Origin: Lachnospiraceae bacterium
Lineage (GTDB): Bacteria > Bacillota > Clostridia > Lachnospirales > Lachnospiraceae
Assembly (NCBI GenBank): GCA_021199405.1
Contig: JAJQID010000175.1
Coordinates: 1-12,625 of the forward strand
Direction of reading: 5' to 3'
DNA length: 12,625 nucleotides
Translations under genes and position numbers: made by a program
Shown: positions 1-6,502 of the stretch, piece by piece
Layout: the number at the start of each line of letters is the position of its first letter
Position numbering within the stretch: position 1 is the first letter of the stretch
Notes under the pieces: model-generated
What the model was told of the DNA's origin: nothing
Databases searched by the model: none
What the model saw: only the letters and a program-made list of their open reading frames with translations

Positions 1-4
1 ATAT

Positions 5-58
5 ATGAGCGCGGATTCTTCTTATAAAAATATCGCGGAGACCATGGACGAGGTGTAG
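5..58 (+). other. Probable upstream coding fragment of the sortase gene, ending in an in-frame stop
   Basis: The codons from 5 to 55 read MSADSSYKNIAETMDEV and stop at TAG 56-58. This frame is the same as that of the sortase domain starting at 92. A helical stretch of this kind is what usually lies between the N-terminal membrane anchor and the catalytic domain of class B sortases, so I infer that this is the same gene and that its anchor lies before the window. Stops at 56, 62 and 77 separate it from the rest. The ATG at 5 has no visible ribosome site because the window begins there, so it need not be a start. Confidence 0.4.
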
Positions 59-91
59 ATCTAGATTCTCCCCCTATAAATATCCGTCTCG

Positions 92-763
92 GTGAGCGAA
101 GAAACCGGGAACGGAGACGATGAAACAGCGGCGGCGGAAGCGGCGGATGCAGATACGGCGGAGGGAGAGACCGTCAGCTATACCTATACGGTGACTCATC
201 CTGATTTTACATATCTGTCCTCTGTCAATGGGGACGTGATCGGCTGGATTCAGATTCCGGGGACAGCGGTCAATTACCCGATCGTGCAGGGAACGGACAA
301 CGAGTTTTATCTGACCCACTTATATACCGGAGAGACCAATTCCAGCGGGGCAATTTTTCTGGACGCCGGTACTAAGCTGGGGCTTCAGGACAGAAACGCC
401 ATTATTTTTGGACATAATATGAAAAACGGCGGGATGTTTGCCGCGCTGAACAGCTACAGCAGTGAGAGCTATTACAATCTGCATCCTTATATTCTGGTCA
501 CAGATCTGGACGGGACGATCATGGTCTATGATATTTTTTCCGTTTACAGTCTGGACACCTCCGTGGAGGAAAACGAATCGGAGGTTTATCTGCACGGCTT
601 TGGAGCGGACGAGGTTTTTGAGGAGTATCTGAGCCAGGTAAAGGGAAGGTCGTTTTATGATACCGGAATTCAGGTGACGAAGGAGGATTATATCATTACC
701 CTTTCCACCTGTCAGAAGGCAAACAGCACGGTCCGGACCATCGTGCAGGCGGTGAGGCGGTAG
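92..763 (+). CDS. srtB: Class B sortase, catalytic domain (5' end missing or interrupted)
   Basis: Sortases are membrane-anchored cysteine transpeptidases that cleave a C-terminal sorting signal and attach the protein to the cell wall or a pilus. The readable part has 223 codons from GTG 92. An acidic, Ala/Glu-rich linker (about 1-35) is followed by a sortase B fold with GWIQIPGT (51-58), NYPIVQG (61-67) and DNEFYL (69-74). The catalytic triad is visible: His108 in FGHNM, Cys207 in TLSTC and Arg215 in VRTIV. The protein ends shortly after the Arg strand, as expected. There is no membrane segment in this part and no ribosome site before GTG 92, so 92 is probably not the natural start. The coding signal seems to continue upstream in the same frame at 5-55 across a 36-nt stop-containing stretch. 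The gene is therefore either broken or affected by a sequence error. No clear terminator follows it. The sortase assignment is firm; functional status is uncertain. Confidence 0.85.
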   Translation: MSEETGNGDDETAAAEAADADTAEGETVSYTYTVTHPDFTYLSSVNGDVIGWIQIPGTAVNYPIVQGTDNEFYLTHLYTGETNSSGAIFLDAGTKLGLQDRNAIIFGHNMKNGGMFAALNSYSSESYYNLHPYILVTDLDGTIMVYDIFSVYSLDTSVEENESEVYLHGFGADEVFEEYLSQVKGRSFYDTGIQVTKEDYIITLSTCQKANSTVRTIVQAVRR

Positions 764-821
764 CGCGGGAAGGAGTGTTTTCAGCCTTTTTCAGCGAGGG
801 AAGGAGCTTTGAAAAATGGAC

Positions 822-850
822 TTGCCAGCGGGAAAACTTTGTGCTATGAT
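822..850 (+). promoter_or_regulatory. Promoter of the thrS T-box leader
   Basis: The -35 box is TTGCCA (822-827, five of six consensus bases) and the -10 box is TATGAT (845-850, five of six), with a 17-nt spacer. Transcription would start near 857, just ahead of the T-box Stem I. This is a sigma-A-type promoter by sequence; it has not been tested. Confidence 0.7.
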
Positions 851-856
851 ACCTCC

Positions 857-1115
857 AGTAAAAGCGTTGATGAGAAGAGTACTGTGCGGAGAGGCTCTCA
901 GAGAGGGATGCCGTGGGCTGTGAGCATCCTGGGCGGACCGCATGGGAAGACCACCTCGGAGCGGCCTCAATACGGCCCGGTGACTCCGTTATCGTCAGAA
1001 GGAAGGTCCAGACAGGAGAGTTTTTTGGGCAGGAGGAGATTTTTCTGATCCGGATGAATAAGGGTGGAACCGCGATATGATCGCCCCTTGCGTATGACTG
1101 CGCAGGGGCGTTTTT
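857..1115 (+). promoter_or_regulatory. T-box riboswitch (threonine) controlling thrS
   Basis: A T-box leader binds uncharged tRNA and, when the tRNA is uncharged, blocks a transcription terminator so that the synthetase gene is read. The conserved T-box sequence AGGGTGGAACCGCG is at 1061-1074. The loop-E-like AGTA of the specifier loop is at 878-881 and the Stem I distal motif CAGAGAGGG at 899-907. The specifier strand reads GAAGACCACC around 946-955. ACC at 950-952, followed by A, fits the usual pattern and is a threonine codon, although the adjacent ACC at 953-955 cannot be excluded. The variable base after TGG is A (1068), which would pair with a U discriminator base on tRNA-Thr. The terminator at 1082-1115 follows directly. 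The downstream thrS agrees with a threonine sensor. This leader explains the otherwise gene-free stretch 764-1168. Confidence 0.92.
1082..1115 (+). terminator. Intrinsic terminator of the T-box leader
   Basis: The left arm CGCCCCT (1082-1088), a bulged T, and GCG (1090-1092) pair with CGC (1101-1103) and AGGGGCG (1104-1110) across an 8-nt loop. Five T follow (1111-1115). It sits directly after the T-box sequence, as expected for the OFF structure competing with the antiterminator. Confidence 0.9.
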
Positions 1116-1150
1116 ATGTATATTCAAAAGCGCGTATATTATTTTCAGAA

Positions 1151-1157
1151 AAAGGAG
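1151..1157 (+). promoter_or_regulatory. Ribosome binding site that sets the thrS start
   Basis: AAAGGAG lies 11 nt before ATG 1169. The open frame extends back to 1064, but that part runs through the T-box and terminator, so it cannot be the natural start. ATG 1161 is too close to the site and reaches a stop after three codons. Confidence 0.75.
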
Positions 1158-1168
1158 AAAATGAGATT

Positions 1169-3115
1169 ATGAAGATTACCTTAAAGGATGGCTCAGTGAA
1201 GGAATACACTGAGGCGAAAAGTGTGATTGAGATTGCCCAGGATATCAGCGAGGGGCTGGCAAGGGTGGCCTGCGCAGGAGAGGTGAACGGTGAGAGAGTG
1301 GACCTGCGGACTGTGATCAGCGAGGACTGCAGCCTGAATATTCTGACCTTCAATGATAAGGGCGGCAGAGACGCTTTCCGTCATACGGCCTCCCATATTA
1401 TGGCGCAGGCCCTGAAGCGGCTGTATCCCCAGGTGAAGCTGGCCATCGGCCCTTCCATTGACGACGGTTTTTATTATGATGTGGACGGCGTGACTCTGAG
1501 CACAGAGGATTTTCCTGCCATTGAAGCTGAGATGAAAAAGATCGTCAAAGAGGACCTGAAGCTGGAGCGGTTCGAGATGCCCAGGGAGGAGGCCATTCAG
1601 TATTTTAAGGAAAAGGAAGAGCCTTATAAGGTGGAGCTGATTGAGGATCTGCCAGAGGATGCGGTGATCAGCTTTTACAGACAGGGCGAGTTTACGGATC
1701 TGTGCGCAGGCCCCCATCTGATGAGCACCAAACCGGTGAAGGCTATCAAGCTGATGAAGCTGGCGGGAGCGTACTGGCGCGGCAATGAAAAAAATAAGAT
1801 GCTGACCAGAATCTACGGAACCGCTTATACGAAGAACTCCGATCTGGAGGCTTACGTCAACATGCTGGAGGAAGCGAAAAAGCGCGACCACAGAAAGATC
1901 GGCAAGGAGATGGGACTGTTCATGCTGGCGGATGAAGGGCCGGGCTTCCCCTTCTTTTTACCCAAGGGAATGGTTCTGTACAATACGCTGCAGCAGTATT
2001 GGAGAGAGATCCATGACAGGGAAGGCTATGTGGAGATTTCCACGCCCATCATGCTGAACCGCAGTCTCTGGGAGACCTCCGGCCACTGGGATCATTATAA
2101 GGAAAATATGTACACTACGGTGATCGACGATCAGGATTTTGCCATCAAGCCCATGAACTGCCCGGGCGGTATGCTGGTGTATAAATCCCAGCCCCGTTCC
2201 TACAAGGAGCTGCCTCTGCGCATTGGTGAGATCGGCCTGGTACACCGCCATGAAAAGAGCGGACAGCTGCACGGTCTGATGAGGGTGCGCTGCTTCCATC
2301 AGGATGACGCTCATATTTTCATGATGCCGGAGCAGATCAAGGACGAAATTAAAGGCGTGGTGCGGCTGATCGACGAGGTTTATCAGCTCTTCGGCTTCAA
2401 ATATTTTGTGGAGCTGTCCACCAGACCGGAGGATTCCATGGGCTCCGACGAGGACTGGGAGATGGCTACCGCCGGACTTCAGGGCGCTCTGGATGAAATG
2501 GGTCTGGAATATACCATCAATGAGGGCGACGGCGCTTTCTACGGCCCCAAGATCGATTTCCATCTGATCGACGCCATCGGCAGAGAGTGGCAGTGCGGCA
2601 CCATCCAGCTGGACTTCCAGCTGCCCCAGCGGTTTGAGGCGGAGTACACCGGCCCGGACGGCGAGATGCACAGACCAATCATGATTCACCGAGTGGTATA
2701 CGGCTCCTTTGAGCGCTTTATCGGCATTCTGATCGAGCACTTCGCCGGCAAATTCCCGACCTGGCTGGCGCCGGTACAGGTGAAGGTGCTGCACATCTCC
2801 GAAAAGTATTTTGATTACGGAGAGAAGGTGCTGGCCCAGCTGAAGGCCGCCGGAATTCGTTGCGAGATGTATCAGCGCAATGAAAAGATCGGCTACAAAA
2901 TCCGGGAAGCCCGCAACGAGAGAGTCCCCTACATGCTGGTGGTGGGCCAGAAGGAGGAGGAGACCGGCAGCGTTTCCGTCAGAAGCCGCTTCGCGGGGGA
3001 CGAGGGCGCGAAGGAATTATCCGTATTTATCAGTGAGGTTCAGAAAGAAATTGCTGATAAAGTGAACCGCCCGGAAGTCCCTGAGACTGATAAAAAAGCA
3101 ACAGCAAATAAGTAA
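1169..3115 (+). CDS. thrS: Threonine--tRNA ligase
   Basis: This is a class II aminoacyl-tRNA synthetase of 648 residues, the usual length, which charges tRNA-Thr with threonine in the cytoplasm. An N-terminal TGS domain (about 1-62) is followed by the editing domain, with the HxxxH pair His72/His76 in RHTASH and the CxxxH pair Cys179/His183 in CAGPH. The catalytic core has motif 2 around RHEKSG (360-364), and the zinc ligands that select threonine are Cys331 (NCPGG), His382 (DAHIF) and His507 (MIHR, next to motif 3 VYGSFERFIG). The anticodon-binding domain runs from about 535 to 630 and contains VVGQKEEE. The tail after 632 is short and variable. The start ATG 1169 is preceded by AAAGGAG and gives the standard MKITLKDG beginning. 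Expression is controlled by the threonine T-box leader just upstream. No residue looks abnormal. No strong terminator is seen directly after it. Confidence 0.98.
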   Translation: MKITLKDGSVKEYTEAKSVIEIAQDISEGLARVACAGEVNGERVDLRTVISEDCSLNILTFNDKGGRDAFRHTASHIMAQALKRLYPQVKLAIGPSIDDGFYYDVDGVTLSTEDFPAIEAEMKKIVKEDLKLERFEMPREEAIQYFKEKEEPYKVELIEDLPEDAVISFYRQGEFTDLCAGPHLMSTKPVKAIKLMKLAGAYWRGNEKNKMLTRIYGTAYTKNSDLEAYVNMLEEAKKRDHRKIGKEMGLFMLADEGPGFPFFLPKGMVLYNTLQQYWREIHDREGYVEISTPIMLNRSLWETSGHWDHYKENMYTTVIDDQDFAIKPMNCPGGMLVYKSQPRSYKELPLRIGEIGLVHRHEKSGQLHGLMRVRCFHQDDAHIFMMPEQIKDEIKGVVRLIDEVYQLFGFKYFVELSTRPEDSMGSDEDWEMATAGLQGALDEMGLEYTINEGDGAFYGPKIDFHLIDAIGREWQCGTIQLDFQLPQRFEAEYTGPDGEMHRPIMIHRVVYGSFERFIGILIEHFAGKFPTWLAPVQVKVLHISEKYFDYGEKVLAQLKAAGIRCEMYQRNEKIGYKIREARNERVPYMLVVGQKEEETGSVSVRSRFAGDEGAKELSVFISEVQKEIADKVNRPEVPETDKKATANK

Positions 3116-3116
3116 C

Positions 3117-3145
3117 TGTAAAGGAAAAATATATATATTTATAAT
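3117..3145 (+). promoter_or_regulatory. Possible promoter for the D-lactate dehydrogenase gene
   Basis: A perfect TATAAT (3140-3145) lies in AT-rich DNA just after thrS. At 17 nt upstream there is only TGTAAA (three of six for -35). If used, it would give an untranslated leader of about 200 nt containing the hairpins at 3205-3234 and 3259-3332. AT-rich chance matches are common, so this is tentative. Confidence 0.3.
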
Positions 3146-3146
3146 G

Positions 3147-3179
3147 CAGCATACAGCATACAGCACAGAAAATGTATGC
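3147..3179 (+). repeat. Short tandem CAGCATA repeat with a small hairpin
   Basis: CAGCATA occurs at 3147-3153 and 3154-3160, followed by a partial third copy, CAGCA (3161-3165). GCATACA (3156-3162) can pair with TGTATGC (3173-3179) across a 10-nt loop. There is no T-run after it. No function is evident. Confidence 0.45.
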
Positions 3180-3204
3180 AATGCAAATAAAAACTGCAAT
3201 ACAG

Positions 3205-3234
3205 AATCCCACCTGTAATTAAAAAAGTGGGATT
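3205..3234 (+). other. Hairpin after thrS, possible weak transcription end
   Basis: AATCCCAC (3205-3212) pairs perfectly with GTGGGATT (3227-3234) around a 14-nt A-rich loop. No T-run follows, so it is not a standard intrinsic terminator. It may mark the 3' end of the thrS message or belong to the leader of the next gene. Confidence 0.35.
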
Positions 3235-3258
3235 AACGTAAAATTCAGCATGAAAGCA

Positions 3259-3332
3259 GGGAAAGCGCATTAAAAAACATAAGGCGAAGATTAACGATAG
3301 TTTTGAGCCGTTGTTTTTTAATGCGCTTTCCC
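3259..3332 (+). repeat. Perfect 21-bp inverted repeat (long hairpin) in the leader of the dehydrogenase gene
   Basis: The left arm 3259-3279 begins GGGAAAGCGC. The right arm 3312-3332 ends GCGCTTTCCC and is its exact reverse complement over 21 bases. The loop is 32 nt (3280-3311), and GGC (3283-3285) can pair with GCC (3307-3309) inside it. The A6 and T6 runs lie inside the arms near the loop, not after the stem, so this is not a standard terminator. The right arm ends 6 nt before the AGGAG ribosome site. It could be an RNase III-type processing site, a message-stabilising hairpin or a small palindromic insertion. Confidence 0.85.
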
Positions 3333-3338
3333 GGAAAC

Positions 3339-3343
3339 AGGAG
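3339..3343 (+). promoter_or_regulatory. Ribosome binding site that sets the dehydrogenase start
   Basis: AGGAG lies 7 nt before ATG 3351. The frame is open back to TTG 3303, but that would place the first codons inside the hairpin's right arm and add residues that do not belong to the family. ATG 3351 gives MKIAFFGTKPYD, the usual family start. Confidence 0.85.
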
Positions 3344-3350
3344 AAAAAAT

Positions 3351-4331
3351 ATGAAAATCGCTTTTTTTGGCACCAAACCCTATGACCGCCCCTGGTTCGA
3401 AAAGCTTTCTCCGGAAAGCGGTCAGGAGATTACCTTCTTTCGTCCCAGGCTGACAAAGGAAACCGCGCCCCTGGCGGACGGCCACCGTGCGGTCTGCGCC
3501 TTTGTCAACGACGAGCTGGGTCGGGATACGCTGGAAATCTTAAAGAAGGTCGGGGTGGAGCTGATTTTGCTGCGCTGCGCCGGCTACAACAATGTGGATC
3601 TGGAGGCGGCTCATGAGCTGGATCTTACCGTCCTGCGGGTGCCCGGCTACTCCCCGGAGGCCGTGGCGGAGCACGCCATGGCGCTGGCTATGGCGGCTAA
3701 CCGCAGACTGCATAAGGCTTATAATAAAGTACGGGACAATGATTTCAGTCTGACCGGTCTGACCGGTGTAAATCTGTACGGCAAGACCGCAGGAATTGTG
3801 GGCACCGGCAAGATCGGACAGGCCATGATCAATATCTGCCGGGGCTTCGGCATGGATGTGCTTGCCTACGATCCCTACCCGGTTTCCGGCCTGGGCGTGA
3901 AATATGTGTCTTTTAAGGAGCTGCTGGAGCAGTCAGATCTGATTTCCCTGCACTGCCCGCTGTTTCCGGAGACCTACCATATCATCGATTCCAAAGCCAT
4001 CGACTGCATGAAGGACGGAGTGATTTTGGTCAATACCTCCCGGGGTGGTCTGATCAAAACCGAGGATCTGATCAACGGCATCAAGGCCGGGAAGTTTCAT
4101 GCGGTGGCGCTGGATGTGTACGAGGAGGAGAGCGGCCTTGTATATGAGGACCGTTCGGACGATATTCTGGACCACACCACCACGGCCAGACTTCTTTCTT
4201 TCCCCAATGTGCTCCTGACCTCCCATCAGGGCTTTCTTACCAAAGAAGCGCTGCGCACTATCGCGGAGGTGACGCTGGACAACGCTGAAGCCTATGAAAA
4301 TAACAGAGTGTTGAAAAATGCAGTGAGCTGA
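3351..4331 (+). CDS. ldhA: D-lactate dehydrogenase (D-isomer 2-hydroxyacid dehydrogenase, LdhA type)
   Basis: The protein has 326 residues and should reduce pyruvate to D-lactate with NADH in the cytoplasm, regenerating NAD+ during fermentation. The N-terminal catalytic half carries LRCAGYNNVDL (74-84) and VPGYSPEAVAEH (98-108). The Rossmann domain has the nucleotide motif GTGKIGQ (151-157) and an acidic residue at the end of the second strand (Asp174 in AYDPYP). The catalytic triad is complete and correctly spaced: Arg231 (NTSRGG), Glu260 (DVYEEE) and His292 (SHQGF), at intervals of 29 and 32 as in known D-lactate dehydrogenases. The closest match by eye is the LdhA-type fermentative group, but a related 2-hydroxyacid could be the true substrate. 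The gene stands alone, preceded by a long hairpin and followed by a strong terminator. I saw no clear Rex-type operator. Confidence 0.88.
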   Translation: MKIAFFGTKPYDRPWFEKLSPESGQEITFFRPRLTKETAPLADGHRAVCAFVNDELGRDTLEILKKVGVELILLRCAGYNNVDLEAAHELDLTVLRVPGYSPEAVAEHAMALAMAANRRLHKAYNKVRDNDFSLTGLTGVNLYGKTAGIVGTGKIGQAMINICRGFGMDVLAYDPYPVSGLGVKYVSFKELLEQSDLISLHCPLFPETYHIIDSKAIDCMKDGVILVNTSRGGLIKTEDLINGIKAGKFHAVALDVYEEESGLVYEDRSDDILDHTTTARLLSFPNVLLTSHQGFLTKEALRTIAEVTLDNAEAYENNRVLKNAVS

Positions 4332-4357
4332 TCAAAAATTACAAAAGGAAGCGAGCA

Positions 4358-4399
4358 AACAAAGAGTGGCTGTCTGTACCGGACACTCTTTGTTATTTT
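4358..4399 (+). terminator. Intrinsic terminator of the dehydrogenase gene
   Basis: AACAAAGAGTG (4358-4368) pairs perfectly over 11 bp with CACTCTTTGTT (4384-4394) around a 15-nt loop. ATTTT follows (4395-4399). It lies 27 nt after the stop codon. Confidence 0.85.
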
Positions 4400-4454
4400 G
4401 AGAACGCCACGTCGGTAAGTCTCTCCTAACTTAATACAATTTTCGCTTAACCAC

Positions 4455-4483
4455 TTGCTTTTATGCCGGAATTTGTTTATCAT
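4455..4483 (+). promoter_or_regulatory. Probable promoter of the Na/Pi cotransporter-family gene
   Basis: TTGCTT (4455-4460, three of six) and TATCAT (4478-4483, five of six) are separated by exactly 17 nt, after the preceding terminator and about 58 nt before the start codon. The -35 match is weak, so the site is likely but not certain. Confidence 0.5.
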
Positions 4484-4540
4484 GTAACTGGTTTCTGCAT
4501 TTTACATGAATTTTAGACATACTTTACGTAGGAGATTTTT

Positions 4541-6184
4541 ATGTCAATCGGGGATATATTTTCCTTGTTCGGCGGCGTCGGACTGTTCTTATATGGAATG
4601 TCCATGATGTCCTCTGGACTGAGAAGCGCCTGTGGCGACAACCTTCAGAAGATACTGGAGAAAGCGACAAGGAATAAAATTTCGGCGGTACTGATGGGAA
4701 TTCTGGTTACCATGCTGATCCAGTCCTCTTCAGCGACCGATGTGATGGTGATCGGTTTTGTGAATTCCGGCATGATGACCTTAAGCCAGGCCATCGGCGT
4801 GATTATGGGAGCCAATATTGGTACTACCATCACCGCCCAGATCACCGCTTTCGATCTGGGTACCTGGGCGCCCTTTATTCTGTTTGTGGGCGCTGTCATG
4901 TATCTGTTTTTCAAAAAGCAGGTCATCAAGCATATCGGCTCCATTATCATGGGCTTCGGTATGCTTTTTCAGGGCATTTCCCTGATGAAATCCGCTATCG
5001 CTCCTCTGGCCAGCACGGCTGTTTTTCAGAATTTGCTGGCGACCATGTCCAACCCGTTCCTGATTGTACTTTTCGGCGTGGCGTTCACCGCTCTTTTACA
5101 GAGCTCTTCTTCCGCGACGGTTATTTTTCAGGCGTTCGCGGTGGAGGGGATCATTTCCTATTATACCTGCGTTTATCTGCTGATCGGCTCCGCTATCGGC
5201 AGTGTGACGCCCAATTTCCTTGCCAGTCTGACCACCAACCGAAACGGCAAGAGAACCGCCCTTCTGAATCTGCTGTTCAACCTGATTCGGGCGGCGCTTC
5301 TGATGGCAGTCATTGGTATTTTCCCGCAGATTCTTGATTTCATTCAGTATATTTCCGGAAATGATGTAGGCCGTCAGGTGGCCAATACGCACACACTGTT
5401 CGCCATTTTTGCTGTGATTGTGATGCTGCCGTTCTCAGAATACATAGTGAAGCTGGCACAGAAGCTTATGCCCGCAAAGAAGAGCGAGCTGAAGGATGAG
5501 GACGACCGCAGGCTTCAGTTCCTGACCAACGTGGAGGAGCTGCCCACCGCCGTTGCCATCAGCCAGGCCAGGAAGGAGATTGCCCGTATGGGCGCCATTT
5601 CCGTCAGCAACCTTGCCATGGCCCTGGAGAGCTTTTTTGAGCTGGACGAGGAGAAGGCAGCCAGAGTGCTGGAGGTGGAGGAGACGGTCAATTATCTGGA
5701 CAACGCCATCATTTCCAAGCTGGTGCAGCTGCGGACGATGAATATTTCACAGAAGGATATGAACCGGGTGTATCATCTGATTTTGTCGGTGGCGGATATT
5801 GAGCGTATCTCTGATTATGCGGAGAATATCAGCGGCTACGGCAATCAGTTCCGGGCGGAGAAGGTTACCCTGTCAGAGGACGCCAGAAAGGATCTGCTGG
5901 AGGTGTCGGAGCTTTGCCTGGAGGACATCAATCTCTGTCTGGAAATCTTTGAGAACGATGAATATCACAAGCTTCACGAGGTGGAGGAGCTGGAGAGTGA
6001 TATGGAGGAGCGTCTGGAGGAGGCTAAGGACAATCATGTGAAGAGACTGCTCAATGCCACCTGCAAGCCTATCGTAGACGTCATTTTCACCGATCTGCTG
6101 ACGGATCTGGAGAGAAGCGCGGCCCACGCAGACAATGTGGCTTACGCGCTTTCGCCGCAGAACGGGGTGCAGAGGCTGGAGTGA
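4541..6184 (+). CDS. Na/Pi cotransporter-family membrane protein with PhoU-like C-terminal domain
   Basis: The 547-residue protein belongs to the NptA/Na-Pi cotransporter (SLC34-like) family, thought to move phosphate or a similar anion with sodium across the membrane. The family's inverted duplication is visible: QSSSATDVMV (61-70) in the first half and QSSSSATVIF (187-196) in the second, each with a following Gly-rich segment, MGANIGTT (89-96) and IGSAIGSVTPN (215-225). About eight to nine membrane segments lie between 5 and 308. From about 340 to 540 there is a helical PhoU-like domain with the metal-binding-type motifs DIERISDYAEN (419-429) and DLERSAAHADN (522-532). The start ATG 4541 has GGAG (4531-4534) six nt upstream. 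The gene is alone between its own promoter and a terminator. The second repeat has SVTPN where the first has GTTIT; substrate specificity cannot be read from the sequence. No two-component or Pst genes lie nearby. Confidence 0.93.
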   Translation: MSIGDIFSLFGGVGLFLYGMSMMSSGLRSACGDNLQKILEKATRNKISAVLMGILVTMLIQSSSATDVMVIGFVNSGMMTLSQAIGVIMGANIGTTITAQITAFDLGTWAPFILFVGAVMYLFFKKQVIKHIGSIIMGFGMLFQGISLMKSAIAPLASTAVFQNLLATMSNPFLIVLFGVAFTALLQSSSSATVIFQAFAVEGIISYYTCVYLLIGSAIGSVTPNFLASLTTNRNGKRTALLNLLFNLIRAALLMAVIGIFPQILDFIQYISGNDVGRQVANTHTLFAIFAVIVMLPFSEYIVKLAQKLMPAKKSELKDEDDRRLQFLTNVEELPTAVAISQARKEIARMGAISVSNLAMALESFFELDEEKAARVLEVEETVNYLDNAIISKLVQLRTMNISQKDMNRVYHLILSVADIERISDYAENISGYGNQFRAEKVTLSEDARKDLLEVSELCLEDINLCLEIFENDEYHKLHEVEELESDMEERLEEAKDNHVKRLLNATCKPIVDVIFTDLLTDLERSAAHADNVAYALSPQNGVQRLE

Positions 6185-6275
6185 GCGGGCACGGAAGGGT
6201 GGCAGACCGCACATTTGTGATGTCAGTAATAACAGTTCTTAAGCGCACAGGAAGCGTACAGAGAGAATAAAGAGG

Positions 6276-6320
6276 GCCGTTTGCTTTTTTTCTTGACAGA
6301 GGAATGCAAACGGCTTTATT
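6276..6320 (+). terminator. Intrinsic terminator of the cotransporter gene
   Basis: GCCGTTTGC (6276-6284) pairs over 9 bp with GCAAACGGC (6306-6314), and two G-T pairs and one A-T pair can extend the base. The T-rich tract TTTATT follows (6315-6320). The 21-nt loop is long and contains T7 and a -35-like TTGACA, so the structure is shared with the promoter below. Confidence 0.7.
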
Positions 6321-6322
6321 AT
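6293..6322 (+). promoter_or_regulatory. Probable promoter of the 6503 membrane-protein gene, embedded in the terminator
   Basis: The -35 box TTGACA (6293-6298) is a perfect match and TATTAT (6317-6322) matches five of six -10 bases, with an 18-nt spacer. The -35 lies in the terminator loop and the spacer covers the right arm of the stem. Transcription would start near 6329, giving a leader of about 170 nt. A second TATAAT at 6472-6477 lacks a good -35. Confidence 0.6.
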
Positions 6323-6502
6323 GCAACATAGGACTAAAATATGGCTATGCCTGCGGGCTGGCCGGACACTTTGGCGCATGCGGGTATGACTGTGATGGAC
6401 ACTTAGACGGGCATTCCGGCTGGGTGGCAGTCAGTGCTGCCGGATAAGCTGCATGGCTGATGAAATGATTGTATAATTGTATATTGGAGTTGGAGAGAAA
6501 AA
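6323..6502 (+). other. Leader region of the 6503 gene, no confident gene
   Basis: The stretch between 6185 and 6502 holds the terminator/promoter pair and then this leader. I see a small hairpin (GGCAG 6426-6430 with CTGCC 6437-6441), two direct copies of GGACACTT (6364-6371 and 6397-6404), and a 21-codon open frame (6341-6406) preceded by AGGA. None matches a riboswitch class that I recognise. The true gene start is marked by GGAGAG at 6492-6497. Confidence 0.4.

Noticed and set aside
785..819. Hairpin TTTTTCA/TGAAAAA and paired GGGAAGGAG copies after the sortase
   Set aside because: The stem is AT-rich with no T-run after it, so I do not call it a terminator; the two short repeats (767-775, 798-806) are purine-rich and may be chance.
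696..1127. Open frames on both strands across the sortase-thrS gap
   Set aside because: They lie over the promoter and T-box leader, have no ribosome site and encode no recognisable protein.
1064..1168. Longer thrS start at 1064
   Set aside because: This extension translates the T-box and terminator sequences; the family start and the ribosome site both support 1169.
1161..1172. ATG 1161 mini-frame of three codons whose stop overlaps the thrS start
   Set aside because: It is only 3 nt from the ribosome site, too close to be used well, and three codons arise easily by chance.
1958..2794. Long minus-strand open frame inside thrS
   Set aside because: It is a shadow of a strongly conserved + strand gene, with unrecognisable His/Gln/Leu-rich translation.
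6472..6477. TATAAT as an alternative promoter for the 6503 gene
   Set aside because: The hexamer 17 nt upstream matches only two of six -35 bases; the site at 6293-6322 is much better.
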